DNA of 22,275 nt from CAZXIY01 sp964640935 (GTDB taxonomy: Archaea > Thermoplasmatota > Thermoplasmata > Methanomassiliicoccales > Methanomethylophilaceae): assembly GCA_964640935.1 (NCBI GenBank), contig CAZXIY010000017.1, positions 1-22,275 on the forward strand. The letters are read 5' to 3'. Of this stretch, positions 14,489 through 22,075 are shown one piece after another. The notes below the pieces were generated by a model. The model did not search any database. It saw only the letters and a program-made list of their open reading frames with translations, and was not told the origin of the DNA. Every line of letters begins with the position of its first letter. Positions within the stretch are counted from its first letter, which is position 1. The position numbers and the translations under genes are program-made.

Positions 14489-15237
14489 TGTTCGATACTG
14501 CCAAGGAGATCTACTATGTGGCGTGGTCGGACCTGCGTTTCATGAGGCACAATCTTCTGAACGTTCTCATAATGAGCCTCATGAGCCCGATACTGTATGT
14601 CATCGCGTTCGGTTACGGGCTCGGAGGAACGACGACAGTATCCGGAGTGCCGTACATATCGTTCATGATCCCCGGTATCGTGGCTCTGTCATCGCTGTCA
14701 TCGTCATTCACTTCCACATCGACCAGGATAAACGTCCAGAGGCTTTACTACAAGAGTTTCGATGAGATGCTGATGTGCCCGCTGAGGTATTCTTCGATCG
14801 TTCTGGGAAAGACGGTCCTGGGTATGATCCGCGGACTGATCAGCTGTGCGGTCATATATGCGATAGGTCTGTGCCTGTCGACCGATCTGATGATCACGCC
14901 GATGTTCGTTATTGTGGTGTTGTTGTCATGTTTCACGTACGCATGTCTTGGGGAAACAGCAGCATTGATAGCGAAATCGCATCAGAGCATGGCCACATTC
15001 AACACGTTGGTCATACTTCCGATGACATTCCTGTGCGGGACGTTCTTCTCGACATCCGTACTCCCGGAATTCTTCCAGGCGATACTGTATGCAATACCGC
15101 TCACGCATTCCAGCGAATGTATCAGGTCATCGGCGCTTGGATGGGATTTCCCCTGGATATCTCTCGCGATCCTTGTGGCATACGCTGTCGCATTCTACTT
15201 CCTGAACCTGTATCTTGTGAAGAACAGAAGGGTCTGA
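14488..15237 (+). CDS. ABC-2 type permease, DrrB type
   Basis: A 249-residue membrane subunit with six hydrophobic segments and the ABC-2 layout. An amphipathic N-terminus leads into MSLMSPILYVIAFGYGLGG, then a conserved YISFMIPGIVALSS. The EMLMCPLRYSSIVLGKTVLG segment is the typical cytoplasmic coupling region, and LPMTFLCGTFFSTSVLPEF with the following AIPLTHSSECIR is the family C-terminal signature. It forms the channel for the DrrA-like ATPase just upstream, with which it shares one base. Its TGA stop is followed by a strong hairpin shared with the convergent cbiC gene. Confidence 0.92.
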   Translation: MFDTAKEIYYVAWSDLRFMRHNLLNVLIMSLMSPILYVIAFGYGLGGTTTVSGVPYISFMIPGIVALSSLSSSFTSTSTRINVQRLYYKSFDEMLMCPLRYSSIVLGKTVLGMIRGLISCAVIYAIGLCLSTDLMITPMFVIVVLLSCFTYACLGETAALIAKSHQSMATFNTLVILPMTFLCGTFFSTSVLPEFFQAILYAIPLTHSSECIRSSALGWDFPWISLAILVAYAVAFYFLNLYLVKNRRV

Positions 15238-15270
15238 CGACCCGGTAAAAGAACTGCTGAGAAGAGAATG

Positions 15271-15294
15271 CCCGCCCGCATTGATGCGGGCGGG
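15271..15294. terminator. Bidirectional hairpin terminator between drrB-like gene and cbiC
   Basis: CCCGCCCGCA pairs perfectly with TGCGGGCGGG (10 bp) around a TTGA loop. It lies between the convergent stop codons at 15237 and 15303. Pyrimidine-rich sequence follows it on the minus strand (ATTCTCTTCTC), so it best suits the cbiFHC transcript. Confidence 0.75.
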
Positions 15295-15302
15295 AAAAGG
15301 AT

Positions 15303-15929
15303 TCAGACCTCCCCGTTGTAGTAGAGCATGGCGTTGCATATCGTCGCTGCGATGTTGCTTCCGCCTTTTCTACCCACAGGAACTATGTAAGGCACACCCG
15401 CATCCATTATAGTCTCTTTGGATTCTACGACATTCACGAATCCGACAGGCGCCCCTATCACCAGGGCTGGTTCGACCTTCCCTTCCTTTATGAGTTCTGC
15501 AAGACGCAGAAGTGCCGTCGGCGCATTGCCGATGGCGAATATCGTAGGTCCTTTCAGATCCGCTCCTTTGTCCATGCAGACGGTCGCACGGGTGCAGCCC
15601 TGCTTCTTTGCTTCCGCGATGACGTCCTCGTCGCTGATGAAGCAGTAAGCCTTGCCGCCGTAGGATTCCAGTCTGTTCTTGTTTATCCCGGAGAAGGCCA
15701 TCTTGGTGTCCGTGACTACATTTGCCCCGGATCTGAGGGCCCTGATGCCGATCTTCTCGGCATCGTCGGAGAATCTGAGGTTATCGGCATAATCGAAATC
15801 GGCTGATGTGTGAATGCATCTCCTTATGATCGAGAACTTGGGCTCTGGCCACGTCCTTCCGTTGAGTTCGGACGTTATTATTTCCATGCTCCTCTTCTCA
15901 ATCGCATGCGGTTCGAAGATATCTGCCAT
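15303..15929 (-). CDS. cbiC: Cobalt-precorrin-8 methylmutase
   Basis: Moves the methyl group from C11 to C12 of cobalt-precorrin-8 to give cobyrinic acid, the last step of ring formation. The 208-residue product is the usual length. The catalytic histidine is H40 in RRCIHTSADFDY, and the family motifs DTKMAFSGI, FAIGNAPTALLRL, PALVIGAPVGFVNVVESKE and GRKGGSNIAATI follow in order. It is the third gene of cbiF-cbiH-cbiC, starting four bases after the cbiH stop. The gene ends at a perfect hairpin. No odd features. Confidence 0.96.
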   Translation of the reverse strand: MADIFEPHAIEKRSMEIITSELNGRTWPEPKFSIIRRCIHTSADFDYADNLRFSDDAEKIGIRALRSGANVVTDTKMAFSGINKNRLESYGGKAYCFISDEDVIAEAKKQGCTRATVCMDKGADLKGPTIFAIGNAPTALLRLAELIKEGKVEPALVIGAPVGFVNVVESKETIMDAGVPYIVPVGRKGGSNIAATICNAMLYYNGEV

Positions 15930-15933
15930 GGTA

Positions 15934-16671
15934 TCACTTCAAATCGTATCCTCTGGGAGTGATCATCTTTCCTTTGGATATGAACGTCTTGGAATTGCCG
16001 ACGATCACTGTGGTGAACATGTCCACCTTGTCGAAGTCGAAATCCTTTATCGTTGTAACGGTGCTCTCTTCGTTCTCGCGTCCGATGTTCTTCACCATCC
16101 CGACGACCGTGTCCGGGGACTGATTGGCGGAGATGATTTTCATTGCTTTTTCCAGCAGATCCGGGCGGCTCTTGCTCTTCGGGTTGTACAGTGCGATTAT
16201 CATGTCGCTGGAAGATGCGGCATTCAGGCGTTTCTCTATAAGGTCCCACGGGGTGAGCCAGTCCGAGAGGCTGATTATCGCTGTGTCGTGCATCAGCGGT
16301 GCGCCGAGTATCGCTGCGGCCGAAGATGCGGCCGTGATGCCGGGTATGACCTCGATCTCTGCCGACGACTTCATATCGTCGGCTATCTGGTACATTATCC
16401 CAGCCATGCCGTAGATCCCGGAGTCGCCGCTGCTGACCATTGCTACCGAGGAGCCGTCCTCGGCGGCCTTCACAGCCATTCTGCATCTGTCGATCTCCTT
16501 CATCATTCCCGTTGATTCGAACTTCTTCTGGGGGAAGTGCTTCTTCAGAATATCTATGTACGTCGTGTATCCCATGACGATATCGGCGTTCTCGATGGCC
16601 TCTGCGGCCCTGAACGTCATGTCGCCTTTGCTTCCGGGTCCGAACCCTATGACGGATATCTTTCCGGTCAA
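15934..16671 (-). CDS. cbiH: Cobalt-factor III / precorrin-3 C17-methyltransferase (ring contraction)
   Basis: Catalyses C17 methylation with ring contraction of cobalt-factor III, yielding cobalt-precorrin-4. The 245-residue tetrapyrrole methylase has the SAM loop VIGFGPGSKGDMT at 7-19, then SSGDSGIYGMAG and VIPGITAASSAAAILGAPLMHD, characteristic of CbiH/CobJ. The start is a TTG codon: the frame is closed by TAG three codons upstream and contains no ATG or GTG before conserved sequence. A strong purine-rich ribosome binding site (AAGGGGGT) inside the end of cbiF lies at suitable distance. The gap to the cbiF stop is one base, so translation is coupled. Some bacterial CbiH proteins carry a C-terminal extension; this one does not. 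Confidence 0.95.
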   Translation of the reverse strand: MTGKISVIGFGPGSKGDMTFRAAEAIENADIVMGYTTYIDILKKHFPQKKFESTGMMKEIDRCRMAVKAAEDGSSVAMVSSGDSGIYGMAGIMYQIADDMKSSAEIEVIPGITAASSAAAILGAPLMHDTAIISLSDWLTPWDLIEKRLNAASSSDMIIALYNPKSKSRPDLLEKAMKIISANQSPDTVVGMVKNIGRENEESTVTTIKDFDFDKVDMFTTVIVGNSKTFISKGKMITPRGYDLK

Positions 16672-16672
16672 A

Positions 16673-17428
16673 TCATTCTACCCCCTTGCGGAACTCTGTG
16701 GTGAAATGTTTGTCGTAGAGTTTTGATAAGCTGTATTCATCCCCGAGGAAGTTGCCTACTACCGTGAGAGCGGTCTTCTCGATCTTCGCTTCTTTGACCT
16801 TCTTTGCTATGTCTGAAAGGTCCCCGGTCACGATCTTCTGGTCAGGCCATGTTGCTTTGTATACGACGGCGACCGGCGTATCGGCGGCATACCCTCCTTC
16901 GATGAGCGTCCTGCACATCTCGTCTATGAATCCTATGCTCAGGAAGATCACCATGGAGGAGTTGTGCTTCGCCAGATCGATCAGTTTTTCTTTCGGCGGC
17001 ATCGGGGTGCGGCCCTCCATGCGTGTGAGTATGACAGTCTGGCTTACATCCGGCAGTGTGTATTCTTTCTTAAGTACGGCCGCGGTGGCGAGGAACGAAC
17101 TCACGCCGGGTATGACATCGTACTCTATGTCCAAGGCATCCAGCCTGTCCATCTGCTCGCGTATCGCTCCGTATATCGCCGGATCGCCGGTGTGAACACG
17201 TACGACCTTCTGTCCGCTCTTCTCTCCCTTCGACATGATGTCGATGACCTCGTCGAGGTCCATCAGAGCGCTGTTGTACACCTTGGCGGAACTCCTGCGT
17301 CCGTTAAGCACATCGGGATTGACGAGCGATCCCGCGTAAACTATGATGTCCGCGTCGTCTATGAGTCTCCGGCCTTTGACCGTGATCAGTTCCGGATCTC
17401 CCGGCCCAGCACCTATGAAATGAATCAT
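16673..17428 (-). CDS. cbiF: Cobalt-precorrin-4 C11-methyltransferase
   Basis: Adds the C11 methyl group to cobalt-precorrin-4. The 251-residue product matches CbiF/CobM along its whole length, beginning IHFIGAGPGDPELITVKG and IVYAGSLVNPDVL, with RVHTGDPAIYGAIREQ (around residue 80) and VIPGVSSFLATAA. It is the first gene of cbiF-cbiH-cbiC. The ATG is preceded by a clear GGTGGTAAG ribosome binding site. The leader contains a perfect 7-bp hairpin, and the dyad site 3 lies just upstream of a TATA-like TACTATAATAC. It diverges from cbiD. Confidence 0.97.
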   Translation of the reverse strand: MIHFIGAGPGDPELITVKGRRLIDDADIIVYAGSLVNPDVLNGRRSSAKVYNSALMDLDEVIDIMSKGEKSGQKVVRVHTGDPAIYGAIREQMDRLDALDIEYDVIPGVSSFLATAAVLKKEYTLPDVSQTVILTRMEGRTPMPPKEKLIDLAKHNSSMVIFLSIGFIDEMCRTLIEGGYAADTPVAVVYKATWPDQKIVTGDLSDIAKKVKEAKIEKTALTVVGNFLGDEYSLSKLYDKHFTTEFRKGVE

Positions 17429-17462
17429 CTTACCACCTATATCGCACGAACGTCGGGTGACG

Positions 17463-17480
17463 TCCGCTCAATAGAGCGGA
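17463..17480 (-). promoter_or_regulatory. Perfect hairpin near the 5' end of the cbiFHC transcript
   Basis: TCCGCTC-AATA-GAGCGGA is a perfect 7-bp inverted repeat with a 4-nt loop. It lies between the predicted cbiF promoter (TATA-like at 17494-17502) and the cbiF ATG, at or just after the predicted transcription start. It could be an RNA stem at the message 5' end or a second protein site. Confidence 0.4.
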
Positions 17481-17492
17481 ATGCACACCAAG

Positions 17493-17503
17493 TATTATAG
17501 TAT
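17493..17503 (-). promoter_or_regulatory. TATA-like promoter of the cbiFHC operon
   Basis: The minus strand reads ATACTATAATACT, directly adjoining dyad site 3. It predicts initiation near 17470 and a leader of about 40 nt that ends in a GGTGG ribosome binding site. Inferred from sequence and spacing. Confidence 0.4.
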
Positions 17504-17519
17504 TGGCTGATATATCCAA
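17503..17519. promoter_or_regulatory. Dyad operator, site 3, between cbiF and cbiD
   Basis: TTGGCTGATATATCCAA has the same 17-bp TTGG-N9-CCAA frame as the two sites near cbiL, including the shared right half ATCCAACT. Its core GATATAT could itself be the TATA box for rightward cbiD transcription, so binding there would block that promoter. It abuts the cbiF TATA box on the other strand. Confidence 0.65.
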
Positions 17520-17559
17520 CTAAGAATCTGTTAGATATGTACGGATGGTGACGTGACTT

Positions 17560-18708
17560 ATGGCATCTGGTAAATTGGACAGGTATGTGACTGTCAACGG
17601 CAAGGAACTGCGCTGCGGTTTTACCACCGGAACGTGTGCCTCGGCGGCCACGTCCGCCGCCGTGGCATCATTATTATCAGGCCATGACATCGAAAGCGTC
17701 GATGTCCGTCTTCCGGACGGGAAATCTATATCCGTGAGGATCGAAGGGACTGTAAGAGAGAAAGGGGCCGTCACGTGCTCGGTCAGGAAGGACGGCGGGG
17801 ACGACATCGATGCGACACACGGGATGCTGATCCGTTCTACAGTATCGGCGAGGAATGACCGTTCGATCGTTATCGACGGCGGCATCGGCATCGGCAGAGT
17901 GACGCTGAACGGACTGGATCAGCCGGTAGGCAATGCGGCCATCAACAGCGTTCCGCGTTCGATGATAGCGGCGTCTGCCGCAGATGCAGCATCGAAGTTC
18001 GGATGCAGCAAAGGATTCGACGTTGTGATATCCGCTCCCGAAGGTATCGTCAGGGCCGAAAGGACATTCAATTCCAGGCTGGGCATAATAGGCGGCATAT
18101 CGATACTCGGCACCAGCGGCATAGTTGAACCAATGAGCGAAAAGGCCATAGTCGATACGATAAAAGCCGAGATGAATGTGAAGTTCGCTTCCGGCAGAAG
18201 GTATCTGCTAGTCGTTCCTGGGAATTATGGTATGGATTATTCCGAGAAGGAGATGGGCATCGACGTATCAGATGCGATCAAATGCAGCAATTTCATAGGT
18301 GAAACGCTCGACCATGCCTGCAATATAGGCGTTAGAGGGATACTCCTGGTCGGAAATGCAGGCAAGCTCGTAAAACTCGCCGGCGGTATCATGAACACAC
18401 ACTCGAGATACGCGGACTGCAGGATGGAGATATTGGCATCCGACGCAATCATGGCGGGCGCGGATTTGGAAACCGCCAAGAAGATAATGTCGGCTGTGAC
18501 CACGGACGACGCGTTCGATATACTCGACAGGAAGGGAATTCTCGGTCAGACGATGTCCGAGATGATGAAGCATATCGTGTATCATTTGGGCCATCGCATC
18601 GGAGGCCGTATGGATGCGGAGGTCGTGGTGTTCTCGTCCAAATACGGGAAACTATGCGAGACGGACGGCGTCGATGATATGATGAAGAAGATAAAGGAGG
18701 GGGCGTGA
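17560..18708 (+). CDS. cbiD: Cobalt-precorrin-5B C1-methyltransferase
   Basis: Methylates C1 of cobalt-precorrin-5B in the anaerobic pathway; CbiD is unrelated to the tetrapyrrole methylase family. The 382-residue product is of normal length. The N-terminal hallmark RCGFTTGTCASAA is at 18-30. Further family segments are GTSGIVEPMSEKA, then VPGNYGMDYSEKE and VGNAGKLVKLAGGIMNTHSR, which fit CbiD well. It is the first gene of cbiD-cbiG-cbiJET; GGTGA lies about 10 nt before the ATG. An AAGGAGGGGG ribosome binding site for cbiG lies inside its 3' end. Presence of CbiD with CbiG marks the oxygen-independent route. Confidence 0.97.
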   Translation: MASGKLDRYVTVNGKELRCGFTTGTCASAATSAAVASLLSGHDIESVDVRLPDGKSISVRIEGTVREKGAVTCSVRKDGGDDIDATHGMLIRSTVSARNDRSIVIDGGIGIGRVTLNGLDQPVGNAAINSVPRSMIAASAADAASKFGCSKGFDVVISAPEGIVRAERTFNSRLGIIGGISILGTSGIVEPMSEKAIVDTIKAEMNVKFASGRRYLLVVPGNYGMDYSEKEMGIDVSDAIKCSNFIGETLDHACNIGVRGILLVGNAGKLVKLAGGIMNTHSRYADCRMEILASDAIMAGADLETAKKIMSAVTTDDAFDILDRKGILGQTMSEMMKHIVYHLGHRIGGRMDAEVVVFSSKYGKLCETDGVDDMMKKIKEGA

Positions 18709-18710
18709 CG

Positions 18711-19751
18711 ATGAAGGTATGGCTGATCGGATTCTCGTCGCGCGGATGTGCGCTTTGCGAAAAGATCGCTTCTGCTCTTGCAGACAGCGAATGCCGCGTG
18801 TTCTCCAAGACGTCTGCCGATGCGGGTGCGTCGGAGAAGGTGGGCAATATGCACGAATGGACATCGGATGCATTCGATGATGCAGATGCGATCGTGTTCG
18901 TCGGAGCTGTAGGCATCGCGGTGAGGCATATCGCCCCGTTCATCAAGAGCAAGACGACCGATCCCGCCGTTGTCGACGTCGACGAAAGGGGGACGTTCGC
19001 GATACCTCTGCTGTCAGGACACATAGGCGGCGCGAATGATCTCGCGAGAGGGATAGCTTCCGAGATAGGAGCGACGCCGGTCATAACCACGGCGACCGAT
19101 ATTAACGGTAAATTCTCCGTGGATTCGTTCGCAACTGCGAACAGGATGTGGATGAGCAGCATGGTTCTGGCCAAGGACGTCTCGTCACGCGTGCTTGACG
19201 GAAGGTTCGTCGGACTGCACAGCGATTTTAACATTGCCGGCCGTGTACCGAGGGAGTTGACCCCGGCGTCGAGCGGCGAACTCGGGGTGGACATAACGAT
19301 AACCGATTCCAAAGGGCCATTCGACAGGACGCTCAAATTGGTGCCCAAGTGCTGCGTCGTAGGCATCGGGTGCAGGAAAGGCATATCAAAGGAAAAGATC
19401 CGCGACGCAGTGAATTCTGTTCTGGCAGAGGCCGACATCTCACCCAGATCGGTACGTGCGGCCGCGAGTATCGATATAAAGAGCGACGAGAAAGGTCTCC
19501 TGGATTATTGTTCGGAGAACGGGATCGGAATAACCTTCTTCTCTTCCTCCGAACTCAATGCTCTGCCCGGAGAATTCACGAGATCGGACTTCGTTAGATC
19601 GGTGACCGGCGTGGACTGCGTATGCGAGAGATCTGCCGTCATCGCATCCAGGAACGGGCATCTGATCGTGAATAAGACAGTGGCCGACGGCGTTACTGTG
19701 GCCGTGGCATTGGATGAAATAAAGATTGATTTTGGAGCTGACACTGCATGA
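18711..19751 (+). CDS. cbiG: Cobalt-precorrin-5A hydrolase
   Basis: Opens the delta-lactone of cobalt-precorrin-5A, releasing the C20 unit as acetaldehyde. The 346-residue product has the full CbiG layout: an N-terminal domain, a central domain with VGAVGIAVRHIAP (64-76) and PLLSGHIGGAN (99-109) followed by PVITTATD, and the C-terminal CbiG domain starting at VVGIGCRKGIS (216-226). The ATG at 18711 is chosen because the AAGGAGGGGG ribosome binding site is 8 nt upstream; the alternative GTG at 18705 is too close to it. It starts two bases after cbiD and overlaps the next gene by 4 nt (ATGA). Confidence 0.96.
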   Translation: MKVWLIGFSSRGCALCEKIASALADSECRVFSKTSADAGASEKVGNMHEWTSDAFDDADAIVFVGAVGIAVRHIAPFIKSKTTDPAVVDVDERGTFAIPLLSGHIGGANDLARGIASEIGATPVITTATDINGKFSVDSFATANRMWMSSMVLAKDVSSRVLDGRFVGLHSDFNIAGRVPRELTPASSGELGVDITITDSKGPFDRTLKLVPKCCVVGIGCRKGISKEKIRDAVNSVLAEADISPRSVRAAASIDIKSDEKGLLDYCSENGIGITFFSSSELNALPGEFTRSDFVRSVTGVDCVCERSAVIASRNGHLIVNKTVADGVTVAVALDEIKIDFGADTA

Positions 19752-21736
19752 AGGGAAGGATAGTTGTATTCGGAGGAACGACCGAAGGAAGACAGTTGGC
19801 CGAGATCCTCGGGAACGGAGGCGTTGACACGCTCGTTTGCGTATCTACGGAATTCGGCAAAGGTCTGGTACATGAGTGCGGATCGGTGAAGGTATCGTCA
19901 GACAGGCTCGGCGAGGAAGGTCTCCGCCGCGTCGTCGGCGAAGGATGCGCCGCAGTTATCGATGCCACGCACCCTTATGCGGTGCATATGTCGGAGAAGG
20001 CGAGGGCGATGTGCAAAGAGCTCGGAGTAGAATACATCCGTCTTCTCAGACCGAATGGGATGTCATGCTCCGATTCCGATGCGATGACATTCGCAGACAT
20101 AGACGAAGCCGTGGAATACATCAAGTGCCAGACAGGGAATGTTCTGGTGACCACAGGCAGTAAAGAGATCGCCAAATACGCTTCCATTGAGAATTACAGG
20201 GACCGCATTTTCTGCAGAGTGCTTTCCGCACCCGGGGTAGCCGATGCATGTTCCAAGGCAGGATTCGACGGAAAGAACCTATTCTGCATGCAGGGGCCGT
20301 TCTGCGAGGATCTGGACTACGGGATGCTGAAGCAGGTGAATGCATCGTTCATGGTGACCAAGGACTCCGGTCCCCAGGGCGGTTTCGACGAGAAGGTCAG
20401 GGCCGCAGAACGTGCAGGGGTGAAGCTTCTGATCGTCGGAAGGCCGCCCGAAGAGAACGGCATAACGTTCGGACAGGTCGTGGAACGCATATCGGAGATA
20501 TCGGGAAAGGAACTAGGGTCAGCTTCTGCATTAGGAAAGAGAAGGATAACGGTGGTCGGCATCGGCATGGGCGACGGAGGTACGATGACCGTCTCGGCAG
20601 AACGTGCCATCCGCGATGCGGATATGCTGTTCGGAGCAGAAAGGATGATATCGTCCGTCAGCGGCCCGGCCCCGCGTATCGCGGAATACAGGGCCGAAGA
20701 GATAGTGAAGTATCTCGATGCGAACGCGGAGATCTTCAATTCTGTCGTTCTCGTTTCAGGAGATACGGGATTCTACAGTGCTGCCAAAGGCATATCCGGA
20801 GCTGCCGGGGAAAGGTACGATGTGGAGATCGTATGCGGGATATCCTCTGTGTCGTATCTATGTTCCAGGATCGGGACGTCATGGAATGATGCGTATCTCA
20901 TGAGCGCTCACGGGTCCGATTCCAACATCGTCGGGAATGTCATGAGGCACCGCAAGGTCATATCCCTCATGAACGGCGGCGAGAGTGTTAACAGGCTCTG
21001 CTCAGATCTCGAAAGATACGGTCTGGGGGATGTCATTATGACCGTCGGTCAGGATCTGGGACAGGCGGACGAATGCATAGTGTCGGGAATACCGAAAGGT
21101 ATCGGATCCGGAACATTCGGGAAACTGTGCATAGTGATGATAATCAATGATTGTGCGGACAGTTCGGTCCCGATAGGCATACCCGATGAAGACTTCGTCA
21201 GAGGTGACGCTCCGATGACGAAGAGTGAGGTCCGTTCTCTCTCTGTGGTGAAGCTCAAACTCAGGGACGATTCCATTGTATTTGACATCGGGGCGGGTAC
21301 TGGCTCAGTATCAGTCGAAGCGGCATTGACCGCCGTGAACGGCAGGGTGTATGCTATCGAGAAGGAATCATCTGCGGTGGAACTGATCCGCAGGAATGCG
21401 GAGAAGATGGGGGCGTGGAATGTGGAGGCCGTGGAAGGTACGGCCCCGGAGGCCCTGGACGGGCTGCCTGTTCCGACGCATGTCTTCGTCGGAGGTTCAT
21501 CCGGTAACATGGGGACGATCCTCAGGAAGGTGCTCGACATGAATCCGAAAGTGCGTATCGTGATCAACGCCGTGACGATCGAGACACTGTCGGAAGCGAC
21601 GGAATGCATCGGAAGGCTGGGTCTTAAGGAAGAAAGTATCGTGTCGGTGTCGATCGCGAATGCGAGGAAGGCGGGAAGATATCATCTCATGACGGCTCAG
21701 AATCCCGTGTACATAATCACATGTTCAGGCATTTGA
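19748..21736 (+). CDS. cbiJET: CbiJ-CbiE-CbiT fusion: precorrin-6 reductase and C5/C15 methyltransferases
   Basis: One 662-residue protein carrying three consecutive late ring-modifying activities. Residues 1-252 are CbiJ, the cobalt-precorrin-6A reductase: VFGGTTEGRQLAE at 7-19, DATHPYAVHMSEKAR at 72-86, TTGSKEIAKY at 135-144 and VTKDSGPQGGFDEKVRAA at 203-220. A short linker leads to CbiE (about 265-468), the C5-methyltransferase, with VVGIGMGDGG and LVSGDTGFYSAAKGI plus SAHG. CbiT (about 476-662), the C15-methyltransferase/decarboxylase, has PMTKSEVRSL at 489-498 and the SAM motif DIGAGTG at 513-519. CbiE-CbiT fusions (CobL) are common; CbiJ in front of them is not the usual arrangement. 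All three domains look intact and in one frame with no internal stop, so this is not a sequencing artefact by any visible sign. It overlaps cbiG by 4 nt. Confidence 0.95.
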   Translation: MKGRIVVFGGTTEGRQLAEILGNGGVDTLVCVSTEFGKGLVHECGSVKVSSDRLGEEGLRRVVGEGCAAVIDATHPYAVHMSEKARAMCKELGVEYIRLLRPNGMSCSDSDAMTFADIDEAVEYIKCQTGNVLVTTGSKEIAKYASIENYRDRIFCRVLSAPGVADACSKAGFDGKNLFCMQGPFCEDLDYGMLKQVNASFMVTKDSGPQGGFDEKVRAAERAGVKLLIVGRPPEENGITFGQVVERISEISGKELGSASALGKRRITVVGIGMGDGGTMTVSAERAIRDADMLFGAERMISSVSGPAPRIAEYRAEEIVKYLDANAEIFNSVVLVSGDTGFYSAAKGISGAAGERYDVEIVCGISSVSYLCSRIGTSWNDAYLMSAHGSDSNIVGNVMRHRKVISLMNGGESVNRLCSDLERYGLGDVIMTVGQDLGQADECIVSGIPKGIGSGTFGKLCIVMIINDCADSSVPIGIPDEDFVRGDAPMTKSEVRSLSVVKLKLRDDSIVFDIGAGTGSVSVEAALTAVNGRVYAIEKESSAVELIRRNAEKMGAWNVEAVEGTAPEALDGLPVPTHVFVGGSSGNMGTILRKVLDMNPKVRIVINAVTIETLSEATECIGRLGLKEESIVSVSIANARKAGRYHLMTAQNPVYIITCSGI

Positions 21737-22075
21737 TGAACAATCGGTGGCGTATTAGTGCGCACATCTATGCAGACAGGTAATTATTCGATCACAGGTC
21801 TGGTAAAAACATCATCGTTGTGATAATACGGCCGGCAGAATACCCAGTCTGATCGATGGTATGTTCAAACGGTTCAGATCTCCGGTGAGAAGCAATAAGT
21901 ATGGTTTTTAATGAAATCTTGCACCGCGGATGATAGGTTCATATGAGTGTTTGAATCAAACAGAGTCGTATTAATCGAAAATGTTGGTCGGAAATCGTAT
22001 TATATATTCCCAGTTTACAACGGCACATTGGTAGACTTAGGCATTCAAATCTTCAAAATACTGTGAAGGGAGACA
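21737..22075. other. Gene-poor, AT-rich intergenic region
   Basis: About 340 bases without a credible gene, tRNA or repeat array. It is visibly more AT-rich than its surroundings from 21900 on. It holds a 13-bp palindrome GTTTGAATCAAAC (21949-21961), two near-copies of TCGTATTA (about 21965 and 21995) and a TATA-like box near 22000. No convincing terminator follows cbiJET; only a T-rich TAATTATT near 21780 might end it. Confidence 0.6.
21997..22008 (+). promoter_or_regulatory. TATA-like promoter of the secreted-protein gene
   Basis: GTATTATATATT is the best TATA match in the intergenic region. Initiation about 25 nt downstream would give a leader near 48 nt ending in the GAAGGGAG ribosome binding site of the next gene. 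Confidence 0.45.

Noticed and set aside
17429..17559. A cobalamin riboswitch upstream of cbiF or cbiD
   Set aside because: The region is short, lacks the B12-box consensus and the multi-stem layout, and such riboswitches are not expected in archaea. The dyad operator explains the region better.
20248..20889. A 213-codon plus-strand frame inside the CbiJ-E-T gene
   Set aside because: The Arg/Gly-rich composition and lack of motifs mark it as an out-of-frame shadow of the fusion gene.
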